A stretch of DNA of 59,793 nt from an uncultured Nitrosomonadales bacterium (GTDB lineage Bacteria; Pseudomonadota; Gammaproteobacteria; Burkholderiales; Methylophilaceae): NCBI GenBank assembly GCA_946481065.1, contig CAMLMA010000001.1, forward strand, positions 1 to 59,793, in the 5' to 3' direction. Of the stretch, positions 9,105 to 18,071 are shown in pieces (the first letter of the stretch is position 1; each line of letters starts with the position of its first letter). The translations under genes and the position numbers were made by a program. The notes below the pieces were generated by a model. It had not been told where the DNA came from. It did no database searches and saw nothing but the letters and a program-made list of their open reading frames with translations.

Positions 9105-11465
9105 ATGGATAAAAACGCCAAAGTCACTGATTACCACCACCCCGCCGGCGGCTGGGGTGCGCTCGTCAGCACCGCCAAGCACCTGATGTTCCAGGGTATC
9201 CCCATCAAGGGCGCGATGACCCTGCTCAAGAACAACCAGAAGCATGGGTTCGATTGCCCTGGCTGCGCCTGGCCCGATCCGGAACATGCCTCTTCCTTCG
9301 AATTCTGCGAAAACGGCGTCAAGGCCGTCGCCGCCGAAGCGACTTCCAGGCGCGTCACCCCGGCATTCTTCGCCAAGCACTCGGTGACGTCACTATTGGC
9401 GCAATCCGATTTCTGGCTCGAGAACCAGGGGCGTCTCACCCACCCCATGGTCTACAACGCCGCTACGGACCACTACGAGGCCATCAGCTGGGACGACGCG
9501 TTCCAAAAAATCGCCAGCGCCCTGCAGGCGCTGGACCATCCGGACCAGGCCGCCTTCTATACCTCAGGCCGTGCAAGCAACGAAGCGGCGTTCCTGTACC
9601 AGCTGTTCGTGCGCGAATTCGGCACCAACAACTTCCCCGACTGCTCCAACATGTGCCACGAGGCCAGCGGCTATGCGCTGATCGAGTCCATCGGCATCGG
9701 CAAGGGGACCGTCAAGCTGGAGGATTTCCACAAGGCGGACGCCATTTTCATCTTCGGCCAGAATCCGGGCACCAACCATCCACGCATGCTGGGCGAGTTG
9801 CGTAGCGCGGCGAAGCGCGGCTGCAAGATCGTTTCCATCAACCCACTGAAAGAGCGGGGCCTGGAAAAGTTCGCTTTCCCGCAAAGCCCGGTGGAGATGC
9901 TGACCGGCGGCAGCACGCCGATCAGCTCGCTCTACCTGCAGCCCAAGATCGGAGGCGATCTCGCCGTCATCAAGGGCATGCTCAAGCACATCATCGCCCA
10001 GCATGACGCGGCGCTGGCGAACGGCCAGCCAGGTGTCATCGACCAGGCGTTCATCGATCGCCACACGCACGGTTTCGAGTCTTTCCTCGCCGACATCCGC
10101 ACCGAGCGCTGGGATGTGATCCTGGAGGAATCCGGGATCTCACGTGCCGAGATCGAGGCCGCCGCCAATATCTACCTCGCTTCGCCTCGCGTCATCTGCA
10201 CCTGGGGCATGGGCCTGACGCAGCACAAGCATTCGGTGCTCACCATTCAGCAGGTGGTCAATCTGCTCCTGCTCGGCGGGCATATCGGGAGAGAGGGCGC
10301 CGGCGCCTGCCCGGTGCGCGGCCACAGCAATGTGCAGGGTAACCGCACCGTCGGCATCACTGAAAAGCCTTCGCAGGCGTTCCTGGATCGGATGGAACAG
10401 GTGTTCGGCGCCAAGATGCCGCGCGAGAACGGCCTGGATGTGGTCGCCACCATCGAAGCCATGCAGCGCGGCAACGTTCGCGTGTTCGTCGGGCTTGGTG
10501 GCAACTTCGCGGCTGCAACGCCCGATACTGCCCTGACCGAAGCTGCCCTGAGACGATGCGACCTGGTGGTCAACATCAGCACGAAACTCAACCGCAGCCA
10601 CCTGGTGATGGGCAAGCAGGCACTGATCCTGCCTTGCCTGGGCCGTACCGAGATCGACCTGCAGGCCAGCGGTCCGCAGATGGTGACCGTGGAAGATTCG
10701 ATGAGCATGGTGCACGGCTCCGGCGGCATCAACAAGGCGGCTTCGCCGCACCTGCTGTCCGAACCGGCGATCGTCGCCCGCATGGCACACGCCACGCTAT
10801 CGGGCTCGCGCGTGCAGTGGCTGGACCTGATCGCCGATTACGACCGCATCCGCGACCTCATCGAAAAGGTCTACGACGGTTTCCACGATTACAACACGCG
10901 CGTGCGTCGCCCCGGCGGTTTCTATCTGCCCAACAGCGCCGCCAATCATGACTGGCGCACCGCGACGGGAAAAGCCAACTTCACCACGGCCGCCATCCCC
11001 ACCGATCTGCCGTTCCATCAGGCTACGCGCGCGAGTGAAGCGCCCGTGTTCAACCTGATGACGACGCGCTCGCACGACCAGTACAACACGACCATCTATG
11101 GCCTGGACGACCGCTACCGTGGTGTATTCGGCCAACGTCGCGTCATCTTCATCAGCCGCAAGGATCTCGACAAGCTGGGCATGCAGGCCGATCAGTGGGT
11201 GGATCTGCGCACGGTGTCGGACGACGGCGTCGAGCGCAAAGCCGAGCAGTTCCGCCTGGTGGAATATGACATCCCCGAGGGCTGCATCGCCGGCTACTAC
11301 CCGGAAACCAATCCGCTGGTCCCGATCGGCGCCCTCGGCGACTTCAGTCGCACGCCGACTTCGAAGTCGATCCCGGTCACCCTGTGCCTGAGCGCCATCC
11401 AGTCGCCCAACGGCAAGTCGTCGGGCAGCTCGGAGAAGCATCCGGACGAGCTGGCCGCGGCATAA
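9105..11465 (+). CDS. FdhF/YdeP-family molybdopterin oxidoreductase
   Basis: A 786-residue bis-MGD enzyme of the FdhF/YdeP (CbbBc-like) family. The N-terminal cluster region has Cys51, Cys54 and Cys68 (CPGCAWPDP, then FEFCENG) instead of the four-Cys pattern of FdsA. The probable metal-site motif is NMCHEASGYAL with Cys184-His185. The cofactor region GHIGREGAGACPVRGHSNVQ near residues 395-410 and the C-terminal NTTIYGLDDRYRG segment fit the family. Related proteins have been linked to formate oxidation under CO2 fixation and to acid resistance, but the physiological substrate is unsettled. It is divergent from the ModE-like regulator and five bases upstream of a small regulator-like ORF. Confidence 0.88.
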   Translation: MDKNAKVTDYHHPAGGWGALVSTAKHLMFQGIPIKGAMTLLKNNQKHGFDCPGCAWPDPEHASSFEFCENGVKAVAAEATSRRVTPAFFAKHSVTSLLAQSDFWLENQGRLTHPMVYNAATDHYEAISWDDAFQKIASALQALDHPDQAAFYTSGRASNEAAFLYQLFVREFGTNNFPDCSNMCHEASGYALIESIGIGKGTVKLEDFHKADAIFIFGQNPGTNHPRMLGELRSAAKRGCKIVSINPLKERGLEKFAFPQSPVEMLTGGSTPISSLYLQPKIGGDLAVIKGMLKHIIAQHDAALANGQPGVIDQAFIDRHTHGFESFLADIRTERWDVILEESGISRAEIEAAANIYLASPRVICTWGMGLTQHKHSVLTIQQVVNLLLLGGHIGREGAGACPVRGHSNVQGNRTVGITEKPSQAFLDRMEQVFGAKMPRENGLDVVATIEAMQRGNVRVFVGLGGNFAAATPDTALTEAALRRCDLVVNISTKLNRSHLVMGKQALILPCLGRTEIDLQASGPQMVTVEDSMSMVHGSGGINKAASPHLLSEPAIVARMAHATLSGSRVQWLDLIADYDRIRDLIEKVYDGFHDYNTRVRRPGGFYLPNSAANHDWRTATGKANFTTAAIPTDLPFHQATRASEAPVFNLMTTRSHDQYNTTIYGLDDRYRGVFGQRRVIFISRKDLDKLGMQADQWVDLRTVSDDGVERKAEQFRLVEYDIPEGCIAGYYPETNPLVPIGALGDFSRTPTSKSIPVTLCLSAIQSPNGKSSGSSEKHPDELAAA

Positions 11466-11469
11466 GCCC

Positions 11470-11913
11470 ATGATGCACAAGCCTTTCGATGACAATGCAG
11501 ACCTGGCCGCACGCGAAGCCCTGGTGAGCCTGTTCCTGCCATTGGCCCTGACGCTGGAGACCGATCACTTTCGCGTGTTCCTGGCGGTATGCATGGAGGA
11601 CGGCATCTCGCTGCAGAAACTCGGCCGCCTGACAGACCTTGGCCAGAGTGAAGTCATCCGCGCCACTTCCATGCTCGAAACCTGGCAAGCGGGCCCGGAT
11701 GCCTGCGGCCTGCTGCACAACGAGATGGCGCTCGCCAAAGGCTATCGCCGGCTATCCTTTCTCACGGCATCGGGCAAAGCCTTGCGTGCCGCCTTGCAGG
11801 ATGCATTCGATACTGAAGAGTATGCCGAAGCCGCCGCCGCGTTCCACAGCTTCATGCAGCAGGAATTAAGCGCTGGATTCAGCGAGACCGCCGCCGAGAC
11901 GGTCCAGGCCTAG
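11470..11913 (+). CDS. Hypothetical protein with possible winged-helix fold
   Basis: A 147-residue cytoplasmic protein not assigned to a named family. Residues 30-75 read like a helix-turn-helix segment (DGISLQKLGRLTDLGQSEVI) followed by LLHNEMALAKGYRRLSFLTASGKAL, reminiscent of MarR-type winged helices with a terminal SxxGK wing. The first ATG lies four bases after the oxidoreductase stop; a second ATG follows directly, so the start may be 11473. Tight linkage suggests a shared transcript and a regulatory or accessory role for the FdhF/YdeP enzyme. The MarR resemblance is by eye and weak. Confidence 0.6.
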   Translation: MMHKPFDDNADLAAREALVSLFLPLALTLETDHFRVFLAVCMEDGISLQKLGRLTDLGQSEVIRATSMLETWQAGPDACGLLHNEMALAKGYRRLSFLTASGKALRAALQDAFDTEEYAEAAAAFHSFMQQELSAGFSETAAETVQA

Positions 11914-11988
11914 GCCTTGCCTGCACCCCAGCCTGGCGTATCTTTTCGCGCTGATTAAGGGCATGCGTGCTCGACGCCAGCCGATGCC

Positions 11989-12825
11989 TCAACGCTTGGC
12001 GTAATCCCCCACGACCTTCATGAATCGGTCCGCGACCACGGGCTGACTCGCATACCGATCCAGGGTGCCGGTCATCAAGCCATCGAGCAATTCCAGCCGC
12101 TGTTGCGGTGCGGGGTGGGTCTTGAACATGAGCGCGAGGTTACTGTCCTGCGCATTGGCAGCTTCCAGCGTCTGTAGAACGGCGGGCAGACCATAGGGGT
12201 CGTACCCCGCGCGCGCGGCGATGACCACGCCCATGCGGTCGGCCTCGAATTCGTCATCCTTGTCGAGGCCGCGTGTATAGAGTTCCGTGCCGGCGCCAAT
12301 GGCCTTCTCTGCTAGCGCGGCATGCTCGCTAGTGCTTGCGGCCATGCTCGCAAGATCGGCCATGAGACCCGTACGCGCGTTCTTCTGGATGGCATTCAGG
12401 TGATGACGCTTTAGCACATGGGCAATCTCGTGCGACAGGACACCAGCCAACTCGGCTTCATTGCGCATCCTCAGCAGCAAACCACGCGTGATGAAGACAT
12501 AGCCGCCGGGCGCGGCGAAGGCGTTGACGGTATCGCTGTCGAGCACCCCAAAACGCCAGGACAGGTCGGCGCGTTCTGTCTGCATCGCCAGCCACCAGCC
12601 CAGGCGGCTGACATAGGCCTGCAGCTTGTCGTCCTGCACCAGCGGCGCGGCGCCGAGCAGATTGGCGGCGACGCCGCTACCGATCTCCGCCTCACCCTTG
12701 TCGTCGACCGGCTTCAGATCCTTGACCTTGCCGATGGCGTCCACCAGCTTGTTGATATTGAGTTCAAAGGCTTGCGCCGTCGCGGCTGAGATGCATAAAA
12801 CGATCAGGACCAGGATTCGCTTCAT
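11989..12825 (-). CDS. Periplasmic M48-family metalloprotease
   Basis: A 278-residue zinc protease with a cleavable signal peptide (about residues 1-19, ending AQA). The HExxH motif is SHEIAH, giving His132, Glu133 and His136, with Glu192 in EFEAD as the third zinc ligand. The NAFAAPGGYVFITRG segment at 101-115 is the usual M48 strand before the active site. No TPR region is present, so it is smaller than BepA; it resembles LoiP/YcaL-type proteases of outer-membrane quality control. It starts two bases after the SH3-like gene and is the last gene of a cyclase-SH3-protease operon. Confidence 0.88.
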   Translation of the reverse strand: MKRILVLIVLCISAATAQAFELNINKLVDAIGKVKDLKPVDDKGEAEIGSGVAANLLGAAPLVQDDKLQAYVSRLGWWLAMQTERADLSWRFGVLDSDTVNAFAAPGGYVFITRGLLLRMRNEAELAGVLSHEIAHVLKRHHLNAIQKNARTGLMADLASMAASTSEHAALAEKAIGAGTELYTRGLDKDDEFEADRMGVVIAARAGYDPYGLPAVLQTLEAANAQDSNLALMFKTHPAPQQRLELLDGLMTGTLDRYASQPVVADRFMKVVGDYAKR

Positions 12826-12827
12826 GG

Positions 12828-13376
12828 TCAGCGCCCTCCGCCGAAGGTGTTGGCGCCCTGATCGGTGGCGGCTTGCGACATGCCAAGATAATCGATCTTC
12901 TGTGCTTGCAGCCGGCCAGCGCTGGCGAAAGACTCGCCTTCACGCTTGCCGCTGGGGAGGCTGTCGAGTCGCTTCAAGGCTTCGGGCGCGGGTTTGGCGT
13001 TCTTCAGGTCTTCCGCGCTGAGCCCGCGCACCCCGGTGGCGACGGTGACGCCCGTGTTGCCCGAGCGTCCGCTGCGCGCGACGTTAAGCAGTGAACTGAG
13101 GCCGGTGTCGCCCTTGGCTGCAGCGCCTGCCCCGAGCTTGATACTGACCATCTTGAGCCAGCCTTCCTTGCCGTCCGCGGACTTCACCTGCATCCAGCCA
13201 CCCTGGCGCTTGATGACCTCTACCGCACTTGCGGCCGGCAAACTGAGGATGGTCGCAGCATCGGCGTATGGTTCACGCTTGAGGTCGGCAGCCACCAGCG
13301 TCTGCGCTGGCTCGCCTGCCAACACCCATGGCGGCATCAACAGCAGCCCTACCAGGATCAAATCCCTAGATTTCAT
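12828..13376 (-). CDS. Secreted SH3-like domain protein
   Basis: A 182-residue protein with signal peptide (MKSRDLILVGLLLMPPWVLA) and a bacterial SH3-like fold at about residues 25-80, including REPYADAATILSLP and GGWMQVKSADGKEGWLK. The rest is low in recognisable features, with a Gly/Ala-rich middle and a C-terminus ending FGGGR. The start is placed at 13376, where AGGGG lies six bases upstream. The in-frame ATG at 13382 touches that site, and a further extension would run into the cyclase gene. SH3-like domains commonly bind peptidoglycan or peptides, so a partner role for the M48 protease encoded next is reasonable but unproven. Confidence 0.78.
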   Translation of the reverse strand: MKSRDLILVGLLLMPPWVLAGEPAQTLVAADLKREPYADAATILSLPAASAVEVIKRQGGWMQVKSADGKEGWLKMVSIKLGAGAAAKGDTGLSSLLNVARSGRSGNTGVTVATGVRGLSAEDLKNAKPAPEALKRLDSLPSGKREGESFASAGRLQAQKIDYLGMSQAATDQGANTFGGGR

Positions 13377-13401
13377 GCACATCCCCTTGAATGACGGTCC
13401 A

Positions 13402-15270
13402 TCAGCCTGTTTTTCTTTTTGGCTCGAATAGGCGCACCGGCCTCGCCCTGCCTTTGACTTCATACACGCCGTGATCGACAAAATCATACGGGCAATGGCC
13501 ATTGGCCTGCAACTCGCAGAGCTGGCGCGTATCTTCTGACACCAGCACGCGACAGATGCCCTTGGTCTGGCCTTCGATACGACTGGTCAGATTCACCGTA
13601 TCGCCGATGGCGGTGTATTCCTGCTTGTTAGGTGAGCCGATGAAGCCCACCACGGCCGGACCGCTATGCACGCCGATGCCGATCTCCGGCGCCTGCCCAA
13701 GCGGTTTGTCTTGGGCGACCAGTTGCGCGCGGAACTGCTCCAGCTTGTCGCTCATGTCCAACGCCGCTGCCACGGCACGCAGGGCATGGTCCGGCTGCTC
13801 GGCAGGCGCACCCCAGAAAGCCATGATGGCATCGCCGATGTACTTGTCCAGCGTGCCCTCTTGCCGAAATACCGCCTCGGCCTGCAGTGTGAAGTAGGCA
13901 TTCAGCAATTCGACCACCTGCTCCGGCGTGCTGCCTTCAGAGAGCGTGGTGAAACCGCGGATGTCCGAGAACAACACGCTGACCTGTCGGCTCTTGCCGC
14001 CGAGCGATGCCAGGGTCACCCCCTGGGCCACCAGCGCATCGACCACCCGCGGATCGAGGAAGCGACTGAACGTGGCGATGGCCCGCTCGCGGGTCTTGCG
14101 TTCCTGCCAATAGGCCATGAAAGCGGCAACCAGGAAATATAGCCAGGCGAAGAGCACGGGCGTCAATACCCAGACCCGCCATTGGGCCTGCAGGACAAGA
14201 TAGGCCGCCAGCAGCGCCAGTACGGAAGCGGCGCCGAGCGAGAGGCCGATGACCGCGATATGGCGACGTACAGCGAATGCCAGGGCCAGCAGCAGGATCG
14301 CCAGCATCCCGCCGCCCAACCCCCATGCCAGCGGCGCGGGCTTCAGCGAGTCGGCGTTCTTCAGGTTATCGAGTGCCGTCGCCAGGATAGCGACACCCGG
14401 ATAGAAACCGTCGACCGGCGTGGCACGCACATCGTGCAAGCCCGTGGCCGTGGCGCCGATGATCACGATCTTGCCCTTGAATTCCGCTGCGGGGCGCTGC
14501 GACACACGTCGCTGCAGATCAGCGTAAAGATCGGCGTAGGAGACACGGGGATACGCGAGCACGCCGCCATGCCAGTGCAGAGGCATCTCGCCCGTGGCTG
14601 GCAGCGCATAGCCGAGGTCGACGGCGACTCGCGCCGGCAACGAAGGGATCCGCCAGCCACCGGCATACATATATATGGGGTAACTGCGCACGACCCCATC
14701 CTGATCGGCGATGGCGTTATGCGTACCGACGCGCCCGGTCGCCAATATGGCTGGCAAAGGCAGCACCATGGCCGCTGTGGCCTGCGGCTCGGCCTGGGGA
14801 CCTGGCACGGCTCCCAGTCTGGACCCGTATTCGCGCAGCGGGATACCCTTGCCCGTATCGGCGCCATCCAGCAATAGCATGGGGAAATAGAGCTGATCGA
14901 AGCGACCGATGACCTCGGCGAAATAAGCGTCGTCCTGCGGTCGCGTCAGGTCGGGGTCACTGAACAGGATATCGAACACGATGGCCTTGGGCTGCTGGCG
15001 AGCGATCCCCTCGATGAGTTCTGCATGCATGGATCGGGGCCAGGGCCAGCGGCCGACGCTGTCGGCCATCAGTGCCAGGCTGCGTTCGTCGATATCGACG
15101 ATCATGATATCCGGGTCAGGCGGGCTATGCAGGGCGTGCTGACGCAGCAGGACATCGGACAACCGATTCTCCAGCGGCTGAAGACTATGCAGCCAGGTCG
15201 CCTCCACCAGCAACAGGGCCGAGATCGCGCATGCGAGGAGAAGGTGGCGGGATAGGCCGTCGCGTTTCAT
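13402..15270 (-). CDS. CHASE2-domain class III adenylate cyclase
   Basis: A 622-residue membrane receptor cyclase. One N-terminal helix (about 9-28) is followed by an extracytoplasmic CHASE2 sensor domain (about 35-310), three closely spaced membrane helices (about 320-395) and a class III catalytic domain from about 425. Metal-binding aspartates are Asp436 (FSDIRGF) and Asp480 (YIGDAIMAF). The purine-specifying pair is Lys476 and Asp557, which predicts ATP rather than GTP. Transition-state residues Asn560 and Arg564 (NLTSR) are present, so the enzyme should be active and make cAMP. The CHASE2 ligand is unknown. It heads an operon with the SH3-like protein and the M48 protease. Confidence 0.9.
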   Translation of the reverse strand: MKRDGLSRHLLLACAISALLLVEATWLHSLQPLENRLSDVLLRQHALHSPPDPDIMIVDIDERSLALMADSVGRWPWPRSMHAELIEGIARQQPKAIVFDILFSDPDLTRPQDDAYFAEVIGRFDQLYFPMLLLDGADTGKGIPLREYGSRLGAVPGPQAEPQATAAMVLPLPAILATGRVGTHNAIADQDGVVRSYPIYMYAGGWRIPSLPARVAVDLGYALPATGEMPLHWHGGVLAYPRVSYADLYADLQRRVSQRPAAEFKGKIVIIGATATGLHDVRATPVDGFYPGVAILATALDNLKNADSLKPAPLAWGLGGGMLAILLLALAFAVRRHIAVIGLSLGAASVLALLAAYLVLQAQWRVWVLTPVLFAWLYFLVAAFMAYWQERKTRERAIATFSRFLDPRVVDALVAQGVTLASLGGKSRQVSVLFSDIRGFTTLSEGSTPEQVVELLNAYFTLQAEAVFRQEGTLDKYIGDAIMAFWGAPAEQPDHALRAVAAALDMSDKLEQFRAQLVAQDKPLGQAPEIGIGVHSGPAVVGFIGSPNKQEYTAIGDTVNLTSRIEGQTKGICRVLVSEDTRQLCELQANGHCPYDFVDHGVYEVKGRARPVRLFEPKRKTG

Positions 15271-15328
15271 GCACGCATCATAACTGGCGAACCTGTTGAT
15301 GCCAAAGCACTCTTATTTCAGAGGTTTC

Positions 15329-15358
15329 TTGCACTTGGCAGTGATTTACTCTTATTAT
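15329..15358 (+). promoter_or_regulatory. Candidate sigma-70 promoter of topA
   Basis: TTGCAC (15329-15334) and TATTAT (15353-15358) are separated by 18 bases and lie about 30 bases before the topA ATG. Both boxes are near consensus. This would give a short leader of roughly 25 bases. Confidence 0.5.
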
Positions 15359-15389
15359 CTGCCGCTCCTGTATCCCACAAATTGTGTAC

Positions 15390-18002
15390 ATGTCCAAACT
15401 ACTGATCGTTGAATCTCCCTCCAAAGCCAAGACGCTGAAGAAATACCTGGGCAAGGATTTCGAAGTGCTGGCTTCGTACGGGCATGTTCGCGACCTGATC
15501 CCCAAGACTGGCGCTGTCGACCCGGACAACGACTTCGCCATGAAATACGAAGTCATCGACCGTAACGCCCGGCACGTGGATGCCATCGCCAAGGCAGTCA
15601 AGAACGCTGACGCCATTTACCTGGCGACCGACCCGGACCGCGAAGGGGAGGCCATCTCCTGGCATATCGCCGAGATCCTCAAGAGCAAGAAACTGGTCAA
15701 GGACAAACTCATGAAGCGCGTGGTGTTCCATGAGATCACCAAGAGCGCCGTGAACGAAGCGATCGCACAGCCGCGCGATATCTCCATGCCCCTGGTCAAT
15801 GCGCAGCAGGCACGCCGTGCGCTCGATTACCTGGTTGGCTTCAACCTGTCGCCGCTGCTGTGGAAGAAGATCCGTCGCGGCTTGTCTGCCGGTCGTGTAC
15901 AAAGCCCGGCACTGCGCCTCATCGTCGAGCGCGAGCTGGAGATCGAAGCCTTCAAGCGCCGCGAATACTGGACCGTGCATCTTGAATCGCGCAAGCATCA
16001 GCACGCCTTCGATGCGAAATTGATCCAGCTCGACGGCAACAAGGTGGAACAATTCACCGTCACTTCGCAGGACCAGGAACGCGAGATCGTCGGCAAGCTG
16101 CTGCTTGCCAGTGCGGGCAAAGCCACCGTGTCGCGCGTGGAGAAAAAGCAGAAGAGCCGCAGCCCGGCTGCCCCGTTCACCACCTCGACCCTGCAGCAGG
16201 AAGCCGTGCGCAAGCTCGGTTTCACGACCAGCCGTGCCATGCGGATCGCACAGCAGCTGTATGAAGGGATCGATATCGGCGGCGGTACCGTCGGCCTCAT
16301 CACCTATATGCGAACCGACTCCATGAGCCTCGCAACCGAGGCCGTGATGCAGATTCGCGACTACATCAAGAAGCACTTCGAGGCCGACTACTTGCCGAAG
16401 TCGCCCATCATGTACAAGACCAAGGCCAAGAACGCGCAGGAAGCCCACGAGGCGATCCGCCCGACCGATATCACGCGCACGCCGGCCAGCATCCGCGGGT
16501 TCCTGACGCCAGAACAGTTCGCGCTCTACGAAATGATCTGGAAACGCGCGCTCGCCTGCCAGATGGCACAAGCCAGGTTCGACGCCGTCAGCGTCGATCT
16601 TTCGGTCGGCTCCGATGCCAACCTGTTCCGGGCCACCGGCCAGACCATGGTCTTCGCCGGCTTCATCGCGGTCTACATGGAAGGCGTGGATGACGCCGAG
16701 GAAGAAGGCGAAAGCAAGCTGCCTGTATTGGAAACCGGTGAAGTACTGGCGGTGGACAAGATCTTCGGTGAGCAGCACTTCACCGAGCCACCGCCGCGAT
16801 ACGGCGAAGCCAGCCTGGTCAAGGCGCTTGAAGAATACGGCATCGGCAGGCCTTCGACCTATGCCAGCATCATCTCCACGCTGCAAGACCGCGAGTACGT
16901 GGTGCTCGACAAGAAGCGTTTCACACCGACCGATGTCGGCCGTGTCGTGAACAAGTTCCTCACCGAGCACTTCACGCGTTATGTCGATTACGATTTCACG
17001 GCCAACCTCGAGAACGAGCTCGACGATATCGCCGAGGGCGAGCGCGAGTGGGTGCCGGTCCTCAACGAATTCTGGCAAGGATTCAACCAGCAGATCAATG
17101 CCAAGGCCAACATCGATCGCGCCGAAATGACGCACGAGCTCACCGGCGAGGATTGCCCCAAGTGTGGCAAACCGCTGTCGAAGCGCCTCGGCAAGTTCGG
17201 TATGTTCATCGGCTGCACCGCCTATCCCGAATGCGATTACATCCGCAACCTCAACAGCAATGGCGAGGCGCGAGCCGAACCGACCAAGATCGGCATCGAA
17301 CCGGAAACGCAGAAAGACATCCTACTGCTCAATGGTCCCTACGGCCCCTATCTGCAACTTGGGCAAGCGGTCGAAGGAGAAAAGAAGAAGCCCAAGCGCG
17401 TCAGCATCCCCAAGGATATCGCGCTGGCCGATGTCAACCTGGAAGTCGCGCTCAAGCTCATCGCCTTACCGCGCGACCTGGGTGCACATCCCGAGACCGG
17501 CAAGAAGATCGTGGCCAACATCGGCCGCTTCGGGCCTTATGTCAATCACGACGGCAAGTTCAAATCCATCCCCCGCAGTGATAGCGTATTCGATATCACC
17601 GGCGATCGCGCGGTGGAGCTACTGGCACAGGCTAATGCCGGCCCAGCGCCACTACGCGAGCTCGGGAAGCATCCGACCGAAGACGGCAACATCGCCATTT
17701 ATGCCGGGCGTTACGGCCCTTACGTGCAGCACGGAAAGCTGCGCGCGACCCTGGGCAAGAGTCAGGAACCTGAAAGCGTGACCCTGGAGGAAGCGCTCGA
17801 GCTTCTGAATGCCAAGGCCGCCAAGGAAGCGCCAGCCAATAAGAAGGCGACGGCCAAAAAGGCGGCACCTGCCAAGAAAAAGACGACCGCCAAAAAGCCT
17901 GCCTCCAAAACAGCGGCCGCGCCGAAAGTCGCCGCCAAGAAGCCTGCAGCGAAAAAGCCAAGCGCGAAAAAACCGGCTACGAAAAAAGGCGCTGTCAGTT
18001 AG
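15390..18002 (+). CDS. topA: DNA topoisomerase I
   Basis: An 870-residue type IA topoisomerase that relaxes negative supercoils. The N-terminal TOPRIM region contains KLLIVESPSKAKTL and the acidic TDPDREGE motif; the catalytic tyrosine is Tyr306 in TYMRTDS. A zinc ribbon begins at Cys589 (CPKCG, then CTAYPEC), followed by repeated topoisomerase C-terminal modules with GPYGPYLQ-type sequences. The last 60 residues are a Lys/Ala/Pro-rich tail resembling histone H1, common in betaproteobacterial TopA and likely to aid DNA binding. The ATG at 15390 is preferred over a GTG two codons upstream because MSKLLIVE is the family start. Confidence 0.97.
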   Translation: MSKLLIVESPSKAKTLKKYLGKDFEVLASYGHVRDLIPKTGAVDPDNDFAMKYEVIDRNARHVDAIAKAVKNADAIYLATDPDREGEAISWHIAEILKSKKLVKDKLMKRVVFHEITKSAVNEAIAQPRDISMPLVNAQQARRALDYLVGFNLSPLLWKKIRRGLSAGRVQSPALRLIVERELEIEAFKRREYWTVHLESRKHQHAFDAKLIQLDGNKVEQFTVTSQDQEREIVGKLLLASAGKATVSRVEKKQKSRSPAAPFTTSTLQQEAVRKLGFTTSRAMRIAQQLYEGIDIGGGTVGLITYMRTDSMSLATEAVMQIRDYIKKHFEADYLPKSPIMYKTKAKNAQEAHEAIRPTDITRTPASIRGFLTPEQFALYEMIWKRALACQMAQARFDAVSVDLSVGSDANLFRATGQTMVFAGFIAVYMEGVDDAEEEGESKLPVLETGEVLAVDKIFGEQHFTEPPPRYGEASLVKALEEYGIGRPSTYASIISTLQDREYVVLDKKRFTPTDVGRVVNKFLTEHFTRYVDYDFTANLENELDDIAEGEREWVPVLNEFWQGFNQQINAKANIDRAEMTHELTGEDCPKCGKPLSKRLGKFGMFIGCTAYPECDYIRNLNSNGEARAEPTKIGIEPETQKDILLLNGPYGPYLQLGQAVEGEKKKPKRVSIPKDIALADVNLEVALKLIALPRDLGAHPETGKKIVANIGRFGPYVNHDGKFKSIPRSDSVFDITGDRAVELLAQANAGPAPLRELGKHPTEDGNIAIYAGRYGPYVQHGKLRATLGKSQEPESVTLEEALELLNAKAAKEAPANKKATAKKAAPAKKKTTAKKPASKTAAAPKVAAKKPAAKKPSAKKPATKKGAVS

Positions 18003-18018
18003 CAGCGTTCCTCGCGCA

Positions 18019-18057
18019 GGCAATAAAAAAGCGGCTCATAGCCGCTTTTTTATTGCC
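18019..18057. terminator. Bidirectional terminator between topA and pbpG
   Basis: A perfect 17-bp inverted repeat (18019-18035 with 18041-18057) has a GCGGC core, a five-base loop, and A- and T-runs on either side. It ends topA on the plus strand and the convergent endopeptidase gene on the minus strand. Confidence 0.9.
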
Positions 18058-18071
18058 TTGTACAAGAATGA

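Noticed and set aside
13377..13502. N-terminal extension of the SH3-like protein into the cyclase gene
   Set aside because: The signal peptide and ribosome site support the start at 13376; the extension overlaps the cyclase C-terminus in another frame.
15336..15352. Possible sigma-54 site (TTGGCAG) before topA
   Set aside because: The downstream half reads TTAC rather than TTGC, and a good sigma-70 promoter overlaps it.
15399..17135. A 578-codon open frame antisense to topA
   Set aside because: Fully explained by topA on the opposite strand; no recognisable motif, signal or ribosome site.
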